DNA of 64,000 nt, from contig JALMLS010000455.1 in the NCBI GenBank assembly GCA_038496445.1, forward strand, positions 62,001 through 126,000, written 5' to 3'. The notes below the pieces were generated by a model. The model was not told the DNA's origin and searched no databases. It was given only the letters and a program-made list of their open reading frames with translations. Position numbers and translations under genes: made by a program. The stretch comes from Trichosphaerium sp. ATCC 40318 (Eukaryota > Discosea > Flabellinia > Trichosidae). Shown here one piece after another: positions 1 through 10,603 of this stretch (within the stretch, counting starts at the first letter, position 1; each line of letters opens with the position of its first letter).

Positions 1-455
1 GCAACCTTCTCTAATACACCACTTCGCACAGTGCTAGCTCATATGAGTATTTCGTAAAGCTGTAGGTTTTTGGTTCTCTTTGAATTGGATACTTATTAAA
101 TGCCTTTATAATGGTCGCAACTATAACGTAATTGTTTTCACGTACCTTTGTAGTTCAGGCGTGAGGTAATTTACATAGTTCTTTGTGGCTCGAGTGGCAA
201 TGCATGCCATTGTACTGAAGGAAGGAGTAGGTTTTTACTGTGGTTTTGCTAACTGTAATGCAACATTTCCGTTTATATAAAGCTAATATCGCTCGTGCGC
301 GTATCTTCTCGCGTGGGCAGTAGCGTAGATTTATTTTAACGGGCTAAGATATAGTTTGACTGATAGGTTCGTTTTTGGCTCCTAACGTTACTGTCACAAT
401 TTAGCCACCTTCCACCAAGTCCCACAGTCCTATAAGTTGGTCAGACAATAAATAA

Positions 456-3189
456 ATGCGCAACGTGGCTGTTTGCGTGCTATGTTACGCACTAGTGTAC
501 TTACTGGCACCTGCCATTGGTGTAGAAGATAAAGTTGATGAATTAATACTCACTTCAACAACGGATCCATTCTCAAGCCTTACATACTCAGAACTACGAT
601 CACGGTGGTCTGAACCACCGCAAATTAATAAAGCTGCAATAGAAAAGGCATGGACACATCAAGTAGACATTGAAGTGGTTATAGTGCGTACTAACCAATC
701 ATCGAGCCTCTCAAAGGTACTTGTAGTAGCTTTTATTATGACAAGTGTCACTTAAAAATATTTCTTACATTGTCGCTAGCGTGCTCTCTCTAAGCTCCTT
801 TCGAGCCGCGGGTATAAATTAGCGCATAGTACAGCAGATGCAGTGCGCTGGGGCTTTAAGCCAGTTTACACCGTTACAGAGGTTGGCAAGGACTTTCTAT
901 TCAGCGTACAAACAAGAGTAAGCGTTTTCTTTGCTCAGAATGACCACAAGTAACCATTTTCTCTCAAGCGTTCTTGGACAACTCAGGTGGATATGGCCAG
1001 GCCTATTTCTACTTCAGACATAAACCAGGAGCTAGCAAAGGAATACCAACGTAACAGATCAGGATACGTAATTTATGTTCTTGACATGCCTGGGTACATG
1101 CTCATTTTGTGATACTGAAGCTGTACTCATATTACAAGTAGATCAGAACCACATACATTTAGTATTACTGGAAGTGATTGCAAAACGGTACACAAGCGTG
1201 ATGAGTAAAAACAAATTAAACAAGAATGTCAAGTTTTTGTTTTTAAAACAACATGGTTTTCGATTTGAAAAGACTTTCTAAGATTGTATGGCTAGGGTAT
1301 GGATATTAACGATCAAGGAGATGAGCGGTTCATATGGTTTGATATTTCCACTAACAAGACAACTTATGGTCCAAGGAATTTTGGCACTGGAAGACAGGTA
1401 ATAATTTATTCTAACTGAGTTGTTTTCTTTTTGGTTGCATTATACCAATTGTGATTACACCATCACGTGATTTATTTTTTTTTCCTTTGTAGGGTCTGGC
1501 TACATTACCAGAAGGATTTGATTCGCGTACAGATGTAGAATTGGCCACTGTAGAGCTAGCCTCGTTTATAGAGCGTTCAACAGAACTAGTACTTTGGCAA
1601 GTTCTAAAAAGAACTCAACAACACCATGAGGATATTCACGTTTTCCATCTTCACTCTGAAAGATCCGTGATATCTCCATTTGATGTTGTCGTACAGAAAT
1701 TATTCAACAAACTAAAAGAAGTCATGCCACACATGAGTACGAACGAGAACTCTTATTTCTTCTTGTAGAAATGTTAACTTATTGAAAACAGAGGTTCCAA
1801 ATCTTAGTTCTTCGGATGTTGTACTTGATGAAGATACTTGGATTTCATCTGCTGTTGCTCATTCTATGCGTGGCGAAGGGGCTGCTTTCATACTTGGTAT
1901 TAAACGAAAAGTTTTACACTAGTACTAATACCTCCTCTAGAGTCTGGCATGCTACACAAACACATAAAAAAGTACCTTGAAAGAAAAGGTATTTCAGACG
2001 ATGGTGTTAAAGTATTCATCTTGGATGTAAACGCATTACCAAGACATTTAATGGGTTTCGAAAACCATAAACAAGTTGTTTCTGTTGGTAATATAATAAT
2101 GGCACTTTATGATACAAAATCAAGGGCAAACTATTTGTTTTCGTACGTGTTACAATGGATGTGACTGTTTTTGATTTTTATTAATACTACTTTCAAAAGA
2201 TGTGATACCAATCCAGTTAATCAAGTATGGGACTCTTCTGCTATTGTACAACAACTCCTAGATACCATGTTTGCCTTACCTGCTGTGTACGTGAAATAAT
2301 TTCTTACGACTAATCGTAATAACATTGGTCTTGTAGGTATGATGAATGGGACGCGTCAAGAGGCGAATGGACAACGGATTATGCTTGGGCAATTACTAAT
2401 CAAGTTTATTCCCCATTTATTACAAGAAGCAGAGAAGATCAAGAAAAGGGTACGACGCTTCAACTCAAAAACAAGTTTTTCTTTTTTGAAACGTTTCGCT
2501 GTCAGAAATATTGATTGTTTTGTTGTAAAGTTAGCTTCGTTGTTCTTGATGGTATACAGCGTAATCAAGTATATTCTGAGGCTTTGACGCAAATGAATAA
2601 GACCATTCGGCTATTTAATGTTTTCGAGGAGTACAAACAGGACATATCACATGCACTTACAGCTCATGAATATCTGTTGCTTTCCCAAAGATGGTAACCC
2701 TTTATCCTAATTTTTTCGCCCCTACTCCTACAAAAACACCTTCACTTTATTTCACTTATAAAACAGTATTTCCAAGGAGTGCGGGGTAATACTAAAGTGA
2801 AGAATTTGAACAATTTGACTAACTAACTGTATGCAAAGGAATCTTTTCATTTACAAGATGAAAAAAGTTGGTGACGAATTATCGGTTCTACATTTTGATA
2901 GAAGTCTAGCATATGCTAAATCAATGGCATATGACCTTGATGCTATAAATGGTCTAATAGAGACTGCTGGTAAAAGGTTTGACACGAAGATGTTCTGTGA
3001 CGACGTAAGTACCTTCTTTTTCTTCTTCGTCTTTTTTTTTGGTTTTAATTTTTGTTCTAGGGTGGTGATTCTTCATGGTCCTGGGAGACGATTATAGGTT
3101 TTATATCTTTAATAATATCTATTATATTGGGTATTTCTATTAGACGATTTCTTGAGTTTGATTGGACATCAGATCAGAAGATAGATTAA
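456..3189 (+). CDS. Type I membrane glycoprotein-like protein, multi-exon (possible DUF7906 relative)
   Basis: The gene opens with a signal peptide (MRNVAVCVLCYALVYLLAP) and ends with one transmembrane helix followed by a short acidic/basic tail (stop TAA 3187-3189). At least ten exons join in phase, for example TCAAAG|gtacttg near 715, GACAG|gtaata near 1397 and TG|gtaacc near 2694. Between these lie a large lumenal region with the segments DERFIWFDISTNKTTYGP and GVKVFILDVNALPRHLMGF, and a late segment with HFDRSLAYAKSMAYDLDAI. The layout is an ER/secretory-pathway membrane protein of roughly 650-700 residues. The FDIS..YGP and RHLM segments recall plant proteins annotated DUF7906; I base that on memory, not a search. 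One intron (2694-2837) is almost entirely a MITE-like element. Exons near 740-1060 are the least certain. Function unknown. Confidence 0.65.
2694..2837. repeat. MITE-like element forming an intron (copy A)
   Basis: The intron between TG|gtaacc and caaag|GAATC shares an internal core (TTTATTTCACTTATAAAA, near 2745-2762) and an end motif (GAATTTGAACAATTTGA, near 2802-2818) with elements at about 51003 and 57113. The ends are more decayed than in the 51 kb copy. The flanking exons read through in frame when it is removed, giving a Trp codon at the join. Confidence 0.6.
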
Positions 3190-3658
3190 AAGAACATCAA
3201 TTCTGCTTTTCAAAATAATAAAATGTACATTGACAACTTATCACATTTTTAGTTCCTACTACATATATTTGCATTGTGTTGCTAAATTTACACGTTCCTT
3301 TAGCACGTGCAACTTTAACGTTAGTTGGTTTGTTTTCACAATCAATTTCAAAGTAAACACGTGATACTTTAGTAAAGACAAGTAGAACAACTGTTGACTT
3401 TTTGCAACTTAAAACAAAGCTACAAAAGGGATAGTGGCTACCTTTATGTACAGTCAGTATCCATTACAATTGGTGCCTATCACTGTTGTATGGAAAGTTT
3501 CTCGACGATGCCCTGCAACATCTGTAGCACTCAAGTTATTTGTTTCGATTCGCTGAACGCTTTGCGTAGGAATGCTTCTTAAGTTCTGTCGTAACAGACA
3601 CACGTCCACACGCACTACAATCCAAACTACAATATTACATAAACGTAGATACACCACA
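3190..3658. promoter_or_regulatory. Spacer between membrane-protein gene and BPNT1-like gene
   Basis: This 470-bp AT-rich stretch must hold the 3' end of the upstream gene and the promoter of the next. It contains two CACGTG palindromes (about 3303 and 3358). No coding exon could be supported; the short ORFs on either strand have no conserved composition. Confidence 0.35.
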
Positions 3659-4968
3659 ATGTCTCAGCAAAAAATAGACCTTACAAAACTTGTTTCTGCT
3701 TCTCTGGACCTTGTAAAACAAGCAGGAGTTATTATACGCGAAGTAAATAGCAGCGGAGACTTACAAATAAAGGATAAAGGTTACCAGTGCTTTTTAGCTA
3801 AAAACTATTAAAAAATGCGTAGGAGGCGATGATCCAATGACTATAGCTGATTTAAGAGCGCAACAATTAATAGCTGGTGGATTAATCGCTCAATGGCCCA
3901 ATATTCGGTACTACAAGCGTTACGAGTTTACTGCCACGCAATAATAGCTTTGATTACGTTTTTATTTGTTCCTCGCTAAAGAACTGCTAGGATCATCGGA
4001 GAAGAGGACACTGAGCCAACAAAAGATGCTCCAAAGCCTAATACGAGCACCTTAGCATCAACAGATTTCGGGAGTTTTGAAAAACTTGTTCCTCTCGAAG
4101 ACGTCACTGTCTACATTGACCCTCTAGATGCTACCAAGGAATTCACTCTTGGAAATGTTGAATGTGTTCTAACACTTGTTGGTACGTAGTGATACCGAAA
4201 AAAAAATACTTCCTGCGGACACGTGTTGCTATAAATGCATTGAACCAATTTTTTGGAATTTTTGTTTTTCTCTTAACAGACTCTTCAATGATCGTTTTTT
4301 TATTGTCATAAATGAGTGAGCTCAAGATGTGATGTAGGTATTGCTGTCAAGGACAAAGCTGTTGGTGGTATTATGTACCAACCTTTTGTTGGTACGCTAA
4401 AAATATACTTTGGTTTTTGTAATTAACTTTGAATTATAGGTAACGGCAGGATGGCCTGGGGTTTGGTTGGGTATGGTGCTCATGGAGATATCACATACCA
4501 ACCAAATACGGATCCTAAGAGGACAGTTGTATGTACTACACGCTCTCATGGCTCAAAAATAATCGAGGTATGTGGTTTTGTTCCAATTTATTGCTTTTGT
4601 TGTTTAACTTATCTCGTATTGTAGGAAGGATTAAAGAAACTGTCTCCAACAGAAATTATGCGTGTTGGTGGTGCTGGATACAAGTCATTATTACTACTTG
4701 AAGGTAAAGCTGATATCTATTTGTACCCACAACCTGGAACAAAGAAATGGGATACATGTGCACCTGATGCTGTTTTACAATGTACTACCAACATTTAACT
4801 TATAATATTTACTTATATACTTTGTAAGGTGTTGGTGGAAAGCTTACTGATGGAGAAGGAGTGCCAATAAACTATTCTCATACAGACGATGTAAGGAACT
4901 TAAAAGGTGTTATTGCTACATCTAAACTACACGATAAGTACATTGGTATGCTTAAAGCTGCGTTGTGA
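3659..4968 (+). CDS. BPNT1: 3'(2'),5'-bisphosphate nucleotidase (inositol monophosphatase superfamily)
   Basis: Hydrolyses 3'-phosphoadenosine 5'-phosphate (PAP) to AMP, relieving inhibition of sulfotransferases and RNA processing; cytosolic and Mg2+-dependent, inhibited by lithium in known members. The joined protein has the superfamily metal site: IIGEED, then YIDPLDATKEFT, then the C-terminal WDTCAPDAVL. The sulfated-nucleotide-type segment RVGGAGYKSLLLLEGKADIY is also present. Exons: 3659-3779, 3823-3907, 3991-4181, 4338 to about 4391, about 4440-4567, 4625-4781, 4829-4968. All joins keep frame and most introns begin gtac. Length, about 290 residues, is close to the family norm. DPLDAT and WD.CA.D are both intact, so it should be active. 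The first intron (43 bp) is short but restores the expected GGDDPMTIAD segment. Confidence 0.93.
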
Positions 4969-5552
4969 TTGTAACAAAAACATTTTGTATGAACACTTAA
5001 TGTAAAGTAAACCATTAGGAACATCTAGCATTATCGTTCTAACTAATTAACCAAACACGTAATATAAGTATCGACAGTTTTGCCACCATGGATCTTTGCA
5101 TTCTTTAGTAATGGAATACTGTGAAGGAGCCTGAAGTAGGCTCTGGGCTTGGTTCCAAAAAATAAGTGACCCCTGAAAGTACTGATATAATCGAGAGGAA
5201 GACTTTCACTATATGAGTATAGTTATTACTCACGGGCATAGGCCTATTAAAATACACCACATGCTACACCACTCAAAAAGTACTTGTTGGTCAGTATGAC
5301 CAAGTAACTAAGACTGGGGGTTTTTTAAGTCAGTTTATTGACACGACTTCACGTTCAAACATGAGAACATGATGTACAGCAAAATCCTAAGGATTATGAT
5401 CCTTTTCTGTTAAAGATTAATATAGGTGGACCACACCTGCTGACTATAGCAAGGTAGGTATAAATAAGATTTGTCATTTGAGTTTTTGATTATGTGCTTT
5501 CAAACACTTTCTAAGTGTACTAGTACGTCTGCATTGGATAGCAGAATAATGT
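4969..5552. other. Convergent intergenic spacer, no gene seen
   Basis: This spacer lies between the 3' ends of the nucleotidase gene and the minus-strand F-box/LRR gene. No exon is supported on either strand. The phrase AATAAGTGACCC near 5160 is shared with the 3' end of the LINE copy near 10350, so a very old retroelement tail is possible, but the match is too short to assert. Confidence 0.4.
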
Positions 5553-6862
5553 TTATAATAATGGATTTAAAGTGATACTTGCACCTTTCAGAGCATGAAC
5601 CCCACTCTTTGTTATTTTAGGCATGTTGGATATTGTTATTTCATGAACACCAACAAGAGCAGCGATGCCTTCATTTGTAACTTTTTGTAGTCCTGAAAGT
5701 ACGATTGTATGAACACCAGCCAAACACTTTATCCCTTCATCAGTGATCTTATGTTGTAACTGCATGTTAAACAAGTAAATAGCATGAACACCTTTGAGTG
5801 CCTTGAGACCTTTATCTGTTACTGAAGTACCTCCAAGGTAAATAGTATGAACACCCGCAAGATGTTTAACTCCGTCATCTGAAATTTGTCCACATCCATG
5901 AAGACTGATTGTATGTACACCTGAGAATTCTTTAAGGTCCACGTTTCTTACATTTGTATAATTAAAACGGATTGAATGAACGCCAGCAAGTACCTGAAAG
6001 CAACTCGGATCTACATGACAATTGGTTAGGCATATAGTATGGACTCCAGCAAGTTCTCTAATGCCTTCTTCTGTAATACTGGTACATGTTGAGAGACTTA
6101 TTGAGTGGACTCCAGCAAGCGCTTTTAATGTAGAGTCATGTACATCTACATGATTCAAATTGATTGTATGTACACCAGCCAAAGTCGAAAGACTTGAATC
6201 TGTTACTTTTGAATAACTCACGTTTATGGTGTGAACACCAGCCAAAGCCGAAACACAGGTCACTTGTGTACCAGTCAAATTTATGGTATGTACTCCAGCT
6301 AAAGATGAAACATCTGCTACTTTTGTACTTGCCAAGTTTATGTTATGAACGCCAGCCAAAGCTGAAAGGCCTTTGCTTGTTATTTTTGTATGACTCAAAT
6401 CTATGCTATGTACGCCAGCTAAGTAGGTACACATATTATCAATATTATTTGAAGCAACCTGTGACAAACTAATATGTTTAACACCTGAAAGTTTAGCCAA
6501 AGGTTGTGCTTCTTTTAAAGTATAAACTATTTCTGTATGTCTCAGTACACCCATATATTGTGATATCATATCAACATCCAAAGGAGTCGATATTGTGGAT
6601 TTGATGTAGCCAACATTATCGTGAATGATGTCTGAGAAGAGGTGACTTAGTTGTACTACCTTGTATCGTACGTCATCGGGAGATATTTGGGCGATCAATG
6701 CTATTAATTCGTTTGGAAGTACCAGAAAAGGAGCAGAGGTGCTTGTGACGCAGCTAGAACTTTTTTCCTGTGTTACACTCCTAAATCATGTTACTCTTTG
6801 GCATAAACGCAAGTTTTATCGTTGCTTTGTTATAATCAAACGGAAACGAACCTGGTCCCCAT
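5553..6862 (-). CDS. F-box protein with about 14 GVHTI-type leucine-rich repeats
   Basis: Two exons: a tiny first exon 6852-6862 (MGTR) and 5553-6780, joined across a 71-bp intron gttcgt...ttag that restores frame, giving about 412 residues. Residues about 22-60 form a degenerate F-box (LVLPNELIALIAQISPDD, then LFSDIIHDNVGY). From about residue 95 to the end run about 14 repeats of roughly 23-27 residues with the core LAGVHTINLTGTQVT. The unit is unusually uniform: G-V-H is kept in nearly every copy, and N, C or T fills the ascending-loop position. F-box/LRR proteins usually recruit substrates to SCF ubiquitin ligases, and that is the inferred role. GVHT-type LRRs are, from memory, seen in some protist genomes and giant viruses. 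Related broken copies lie at 9212 and 15.0-15.85 kb. Confidence 0.85.
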
Positions 6863-6992
6863 GTTTAACTGTCGTAAACGTTTTAGCGTTCATTGAAAGA
6901 AAAGAAGTAGTCAAACCAGTTATTTTGTGATAGTTTGTGGTTCAAGTTAAATTAGAAAGCAAAGCGGTTTCAAAAGAAGAAAAAGGCAACAC
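6863..6992. promoter_or_regulatory. Divergent promoter, F-box/LRR gene and 6993 gene
   Basis: Only 130 bp separate the start codons of two head-to-head genes (6862 minus, 6993 plus), so both promoters must lie here or overlap the first exons and introns. No canonical TATA element is obvious. Confidence 0.5.
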
Positions 6993-8272
6993 ATGACAAC
7001 TAAATCCACAATTAAGATATCTAAATACGACACACCGTTTTCAGAGGTTATAGCGAGAAACGGTCGAACATTACGCTGTCATTATGCGGTACGTACGCTC
7101 CAGTAAACCGGGGTCTGTAACGGCAAGAATTAGAGCGCTGACGTTTATTTGAGGTAAAAACAACACCCTTCACGGTCACTATTTCATCTGCTACTGTTAA
7201 TTTTCAGTTACCCACAACACGCATAGGCGCTAAACTGGTTTTTGATGGAAAAGAGACTACAGAAGTTCAAACGTTAAAAAATACACCAATGGATTACTCA
7301 GTTCGTCTTTCAAATGTAACCAACGAGCTTGTCGTTGAAATACGCCTCAAAGTACGATCGTTTACATTTATCAACGGGAAAAACCACAACCAATATAATC
7401 AAAATACGCGCCTACACGTTATTCTTTCACTATCAATGCTGCCAGTCTTTTTTTTTTAGGTGCTATCTACACAGTTCTCAAATGCTCTCTTTCGTATCTG
7501 CTTCTTTGTTGCTTGGGAAGGGAAGACATTTTCTTTGCTTTCAGATCAGTTTAAGACTGTATCTAAGCAAGATCAAATACGGCGTAGACAAGAACGACTC
7601 GCTAATCCTACGAAACCAAAAAGTAAAATAAGAAAAAGAGCACGTGGTCAAGATATTTGGGAAGTACTTGGACAAATCAAAAAAACTCAAGCTGACCACT
7701 TGAAGATTCTAAACAGGTTGGAAAATGAGGAAAAAAGTAGGAAAAAAAAGGAACCTAATGCAGCTAAAATGATGGTTGTACAGACATCTAAAGTGGTCAA
7801 AACTACTACATCACCCGTGGTGGCCACTCAAGGCAAGTCTGATGTGAATGATTCTTCTATCACCTTAAAAGACGCCGTTTTACTTTTAGTACAAGCTTAT
7901 CGACGTGAATCGCCTGAAGAGCGACCTACAAAGATTAGAAAACTTATACACGATACAGACTCTGAGGTACGAAAAAAAACGTTTTGGAAATTTTTTTCTT
8001 TTTTTTCTGTTTTTTGATTTCCTTTCTTCTCCTCGCTTGAAATCACGTTTTTTTGCCTTTCAGGCATACACAGATATTCAAGAATGTTATAGATTACTTA
8101 TTAATCTTGTTTTTAGGTTTTTAATGAAATGGTTGGTGCGTTTAACGCCTCTGATTCACATCTTTCTGGTTTTGATGTTTGTGGCAGTTTTAGAAATGAG
8201 GAATGGATTCAGACTGAAAACTTGGGTGCATTCTGTTCTCAGACGCAGTTAGAACCGACAAGCTTGGGTTGA
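6993..8272 (+). CDS. Unrecognised beta-rich, basic nuclear-type protein
   Basis: Four or more exons join in phase: MTTKSTIKISKYDTPF... to 7088, about 7155-7350, 7460-7965 and 8116-8272. The N-terminal 170 residues alternate hydrophobic and polar residues like a beta-sandwich (IGAKLVFDGKETTEVQTL, then NALFRICFFVAWEGKTFSLL). A conserved-looking SDQFKTVSKQDQIRRR leads into a strongly basic stretch (KPKSKIRKRARG) that could be a nuclear signal, then a short helical segment (IWEVLGQIKKTQADHLKIL). The C-terminus is acidic and Ser/Thr-rich. Overall this resembles a transcription factor with an immunoglobulin-like DNA-binding fold, but I recognise no specific family. The long ORF across the last intron is misleading: splicing GAG|gtacg...ttag|GTTTTT restores VFNEMVGAFNAS. 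Confidence 0.6.
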
Positions 8273-9211
8273 CGAAATATGACAGCACGTCTTGAAAATT
8301 TAAGTATTTTTTTCAATACTACTCCCTTGAAATGGTCGTATACTATTACTCAGCTACTTCTTTTAAGGCGGTCTTAAAATTGTACAGTACGAATTAGTAA
8401 CAAATAAAAAAAAATCAAAAAAAACCACCTGTACTGTTTCTTTAGCGTAAATGCGTTGGATCGTACGAACCCAAAAGATTCAAGTGTAAAGCGCGTTGCT
8501 TCAGCGCTTACTCTGATGGTGCAGCAAGTACGTTTTGAGTTTTGGAGTTGATGTTTTGTGCTTACTCACATAAGATGATTGCATGTACACAACATATCTG
8601 TGGTGATCTTTAGTTTCATATTACCAAGTGAAGTAGAACGTAACAAATGGGCGACGGGCTTTACTAGTAGGAATGCTGGCTCTGGATGGGTTGCGTTCGT
8701 TTTCATACCCTTAATGTTAGATATTGATTTGGCAAAGAAACAGCAACTACATTGTTGCTTTGGATCGTCCAGTGAAGTGTTTTACTGTATTGTCATTGAG
8801 CGTAGTAATTTCCTTCAGGTTTATGCTTCATGTGAGAGCTTAACACTATGGAGTTGCCTTCATTGAATAATACTTTGGCATTGCCAACAGCAATTACCAC
8901 AATTTTTTTCTAAACCATTTTCACCTGTTTAAATACACGATGTAAGTCACAACTAGTGTCTTTGCGCTCGGGGTAGTAAGTGTATGATGTGACGTCCTCA
9001 CGGATCAACACTCATTGCTAATTGAAAACTACAATCCAAGCCACGTGAATGTGCATTAGTCGCATTCCAATTTCTGGAAGAACAATGAGCTGGTCTATGG
9101 CCTCATTGTTTTGTCAAGACATAGAACTTTAGAGCTCTGTTAAAGGTCATGTTATTGTTTTATGAATTCTCATGAACTATTTTTTCCATTACCAGATATC
9201 ATCCTTATAAC
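8273..9211. other. Intergenic region, no supported gene
   Basis: About 940 bp without a convincing exon. An open frame at 8579-8866 has poor codon character and no recognisable motif. A minority of the region may be further decayed F-box/LRR or retroelement DNA, but I can show no match. One CACGTG palindrome occurs near 9042. Confidence 0.4.
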
Positions 9212-9780
9212 ATGTTTTTGGAGAAAAGAGAACTGAGGAGAGCCTTTACGTTGATTACGGTTGACCACGTGATCAGTGTGCATACAAGCAACATGATATC
9301 CATGAAATTGAAAAGGCCAAACAACCACGTGTATACAAACTCAGCGATACAACATTGCTCCAAGTATAACAACTTATCTGATATTCCAAACGAGATAACA
9401 GTTCATTTATTTTCATTCCTACAACGTCTTCATAGATTTGCTGTTTCCCAAAGCTGTAGACTATTTTCTGATATCATACGCTACCACGTTGGCTTCGATA
9501 TAATCAGCATTGAATCTAGAACCGATTTTCGTCGTCTTTCTGGAAGTCTTTTTAAACGACTTAGTTTTTTATTTAGTTTTTTTTCCAATAACAAAATTAA
9601 TGCTTGTTGAGACCGCTAACATAGCCTTGAATACTGAATGGTAATATACCATTACTTGCCATTAAAGTATCAAAGCTTCTTGTTCTTACAAGAACAGGTC
9701 TTGATTTCTTTGATTGTTTCTTTGGTGAGCTAAAAGCGTCTAACAGAAATAAGTTAAATGTTTCATTCATGCTTTGTTCT
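9212..9780 (+). pseudogene. F-box fragment related to the GVHTI-LRR family, interrupted
   Basis: The frame 9212-9610 holds an F-box (LSDIPNEITVHLFSFLQRL) followed by QSCRLFSDIIRYHVGFDII. This parallels the intact family member at 5553-6862 (LSHLFSDIIHDNVGYI), so the two are paralogues. No GVHTI repeats follow. The frame ends within a T-rich stretch, and downstream DNA up to 9780 is interrupted by a LINE insertion. It may be a 3'-truncated or decayed copy; a short F-box-only gene is the alternative. The first ATG is weak, and MISMKLKRPNNHVYT is another possible start. Confidence 0.55.
9765..9780. repeat. Target-site duplication, left copy
   Basis: ATTCATGCTTTGTTCT here is repeated exactly at 10427-10442, directly after a poly(A) run. 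This is the hallmark of target-primed reverse transcription. Confidence 0.85.
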
Positions 9781-10427
9781 ACCCGAGAAACATGAGGACA
9801 TCATGTGGAAATGGTTCTTGGCTAGGAGCATATTTGATACCATCATGGACTTGGTACGATTTGGCAACATCACTCAATGGGTGCCTTCAGTGTTGGACGA
9901 ATGCAACAACCCAATCACCACTGTTTGTGTGGCAGTTACCATGGCTTGCATATGGAATATCAGGAATTTTGTTAAACACAGCCAGAAGCTTCCTTCATCT
10001 ACAGAGCTACGTTTCCTCGTTAAAAAGTGGATTCTTTTAGCTATAAATTATAACCCCAAATTGATAGATGTTCACCCCAACTGGGCAGTATGGAACAGCG
10101 AGCTTGGATTTTGGAACTTCAACAAAGACTATGAAACACCAGCATATATTGACTACAGAGATTTGATACACCCACAACACACCTTGTTTGTTGCCCAGCG
10201 CAATGAGCCGGCCTTTGCTATGGGACACGAAGTGGCTCGCATCACACGTAATGGAGATGTCATCCATAAACAGCGATGCTCCACCAAAAATATTAAACGT
10301 ATCAGCAAACGACCCAAACACCTAAATGACTACCTTTTGTAATATCGTGTAAATAAGTGACCCTACTCTCTAGCGTTCCTAGAGAGGAGGTTTTTCTAGT
10401 AAATAGCTTACCTCCAAAAAAAAAAAA
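9781..10427 (+). mobile_element. 5'-truncated LINE (non-LTR retrotransposon) copy
   Basis: A 647-bp element bounded by 16-bp direct repeats and ending in 12 A residues (10416-10427). It carries the C-terminal part of a non-LTR reverse-transcriptase polyprotein, open to TAA at 10340-10342. The first residues, PEKHEDIM...FLARSIFDTIM, match the pattern of the zf-RVT tail (Cys/His knuckle region, usually C..C..E...H.F..C..A...W); here the Cys/His ligands are mostly cut off or changed. A hydrophobic helix VCVAVTMACIWNIRNFV follows, as in that domain. Only the 3' end is present, typical of abortive reverse transcription. The ORF is still open and the duplications are perfect, so the insertion looks recent. 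A 3' UTR hairpin (CTCTCTAGCG...TAGAGAG near 10365-10385) may serve priming. Confidence 0.8.
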
Positions 10428-10442
10428 TTCATGCTTTGTTCT
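10427..10442. repeat. Target-site duplication, right copy
   Basis: Exact copy of ATTCATGCTTTGTTCT from 9765-9780, following the A12 tail; the first A is shared with the tail. Confidence 0.85.
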
Positions 10443-10603
10443 TACCTTTTGCTTTTTTCCTCTTATAATTTAAAAAACGTTCGTGTTCTAACGTATTCTT
10501 GACAACAAAACAAGCAACATGAACGCGACTCTTTTGACCCATCCTACACAACCATAAATGTCAAAAGTTGGTGGCAAAAAAAAAAAAAGTTTTGTTTTGG
10601 TAT

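Noticed and set aside
5150-5240. Second LINE tail, from shared AATAAGTGACCC
   Set aside because: The match to the 10.35-kb element is only about 12 bp, with no poly(A) tail or target duplication.
5640-6430. Tandem DNA repeat or CRISPR-like array (recurring GAACACCAGCCAAA units)
   Set aside because: The repetition is the coding sequence of the GVHTI-LRR units read on the minus strand; spacing varies with codons.
6164-6472. Plus-strand ORF of repeated LLL/HQPK-type units
   Set aside because: Antisense shadow of the LRR gene; it has the repeat period of that gene and no other support.
8579-8866. 95-residue ORF in the 8.3-9.2 kb spacer
   Set aside because: No recognised motif, no splice partners, and length reachable by chance in AT-rich DNA.
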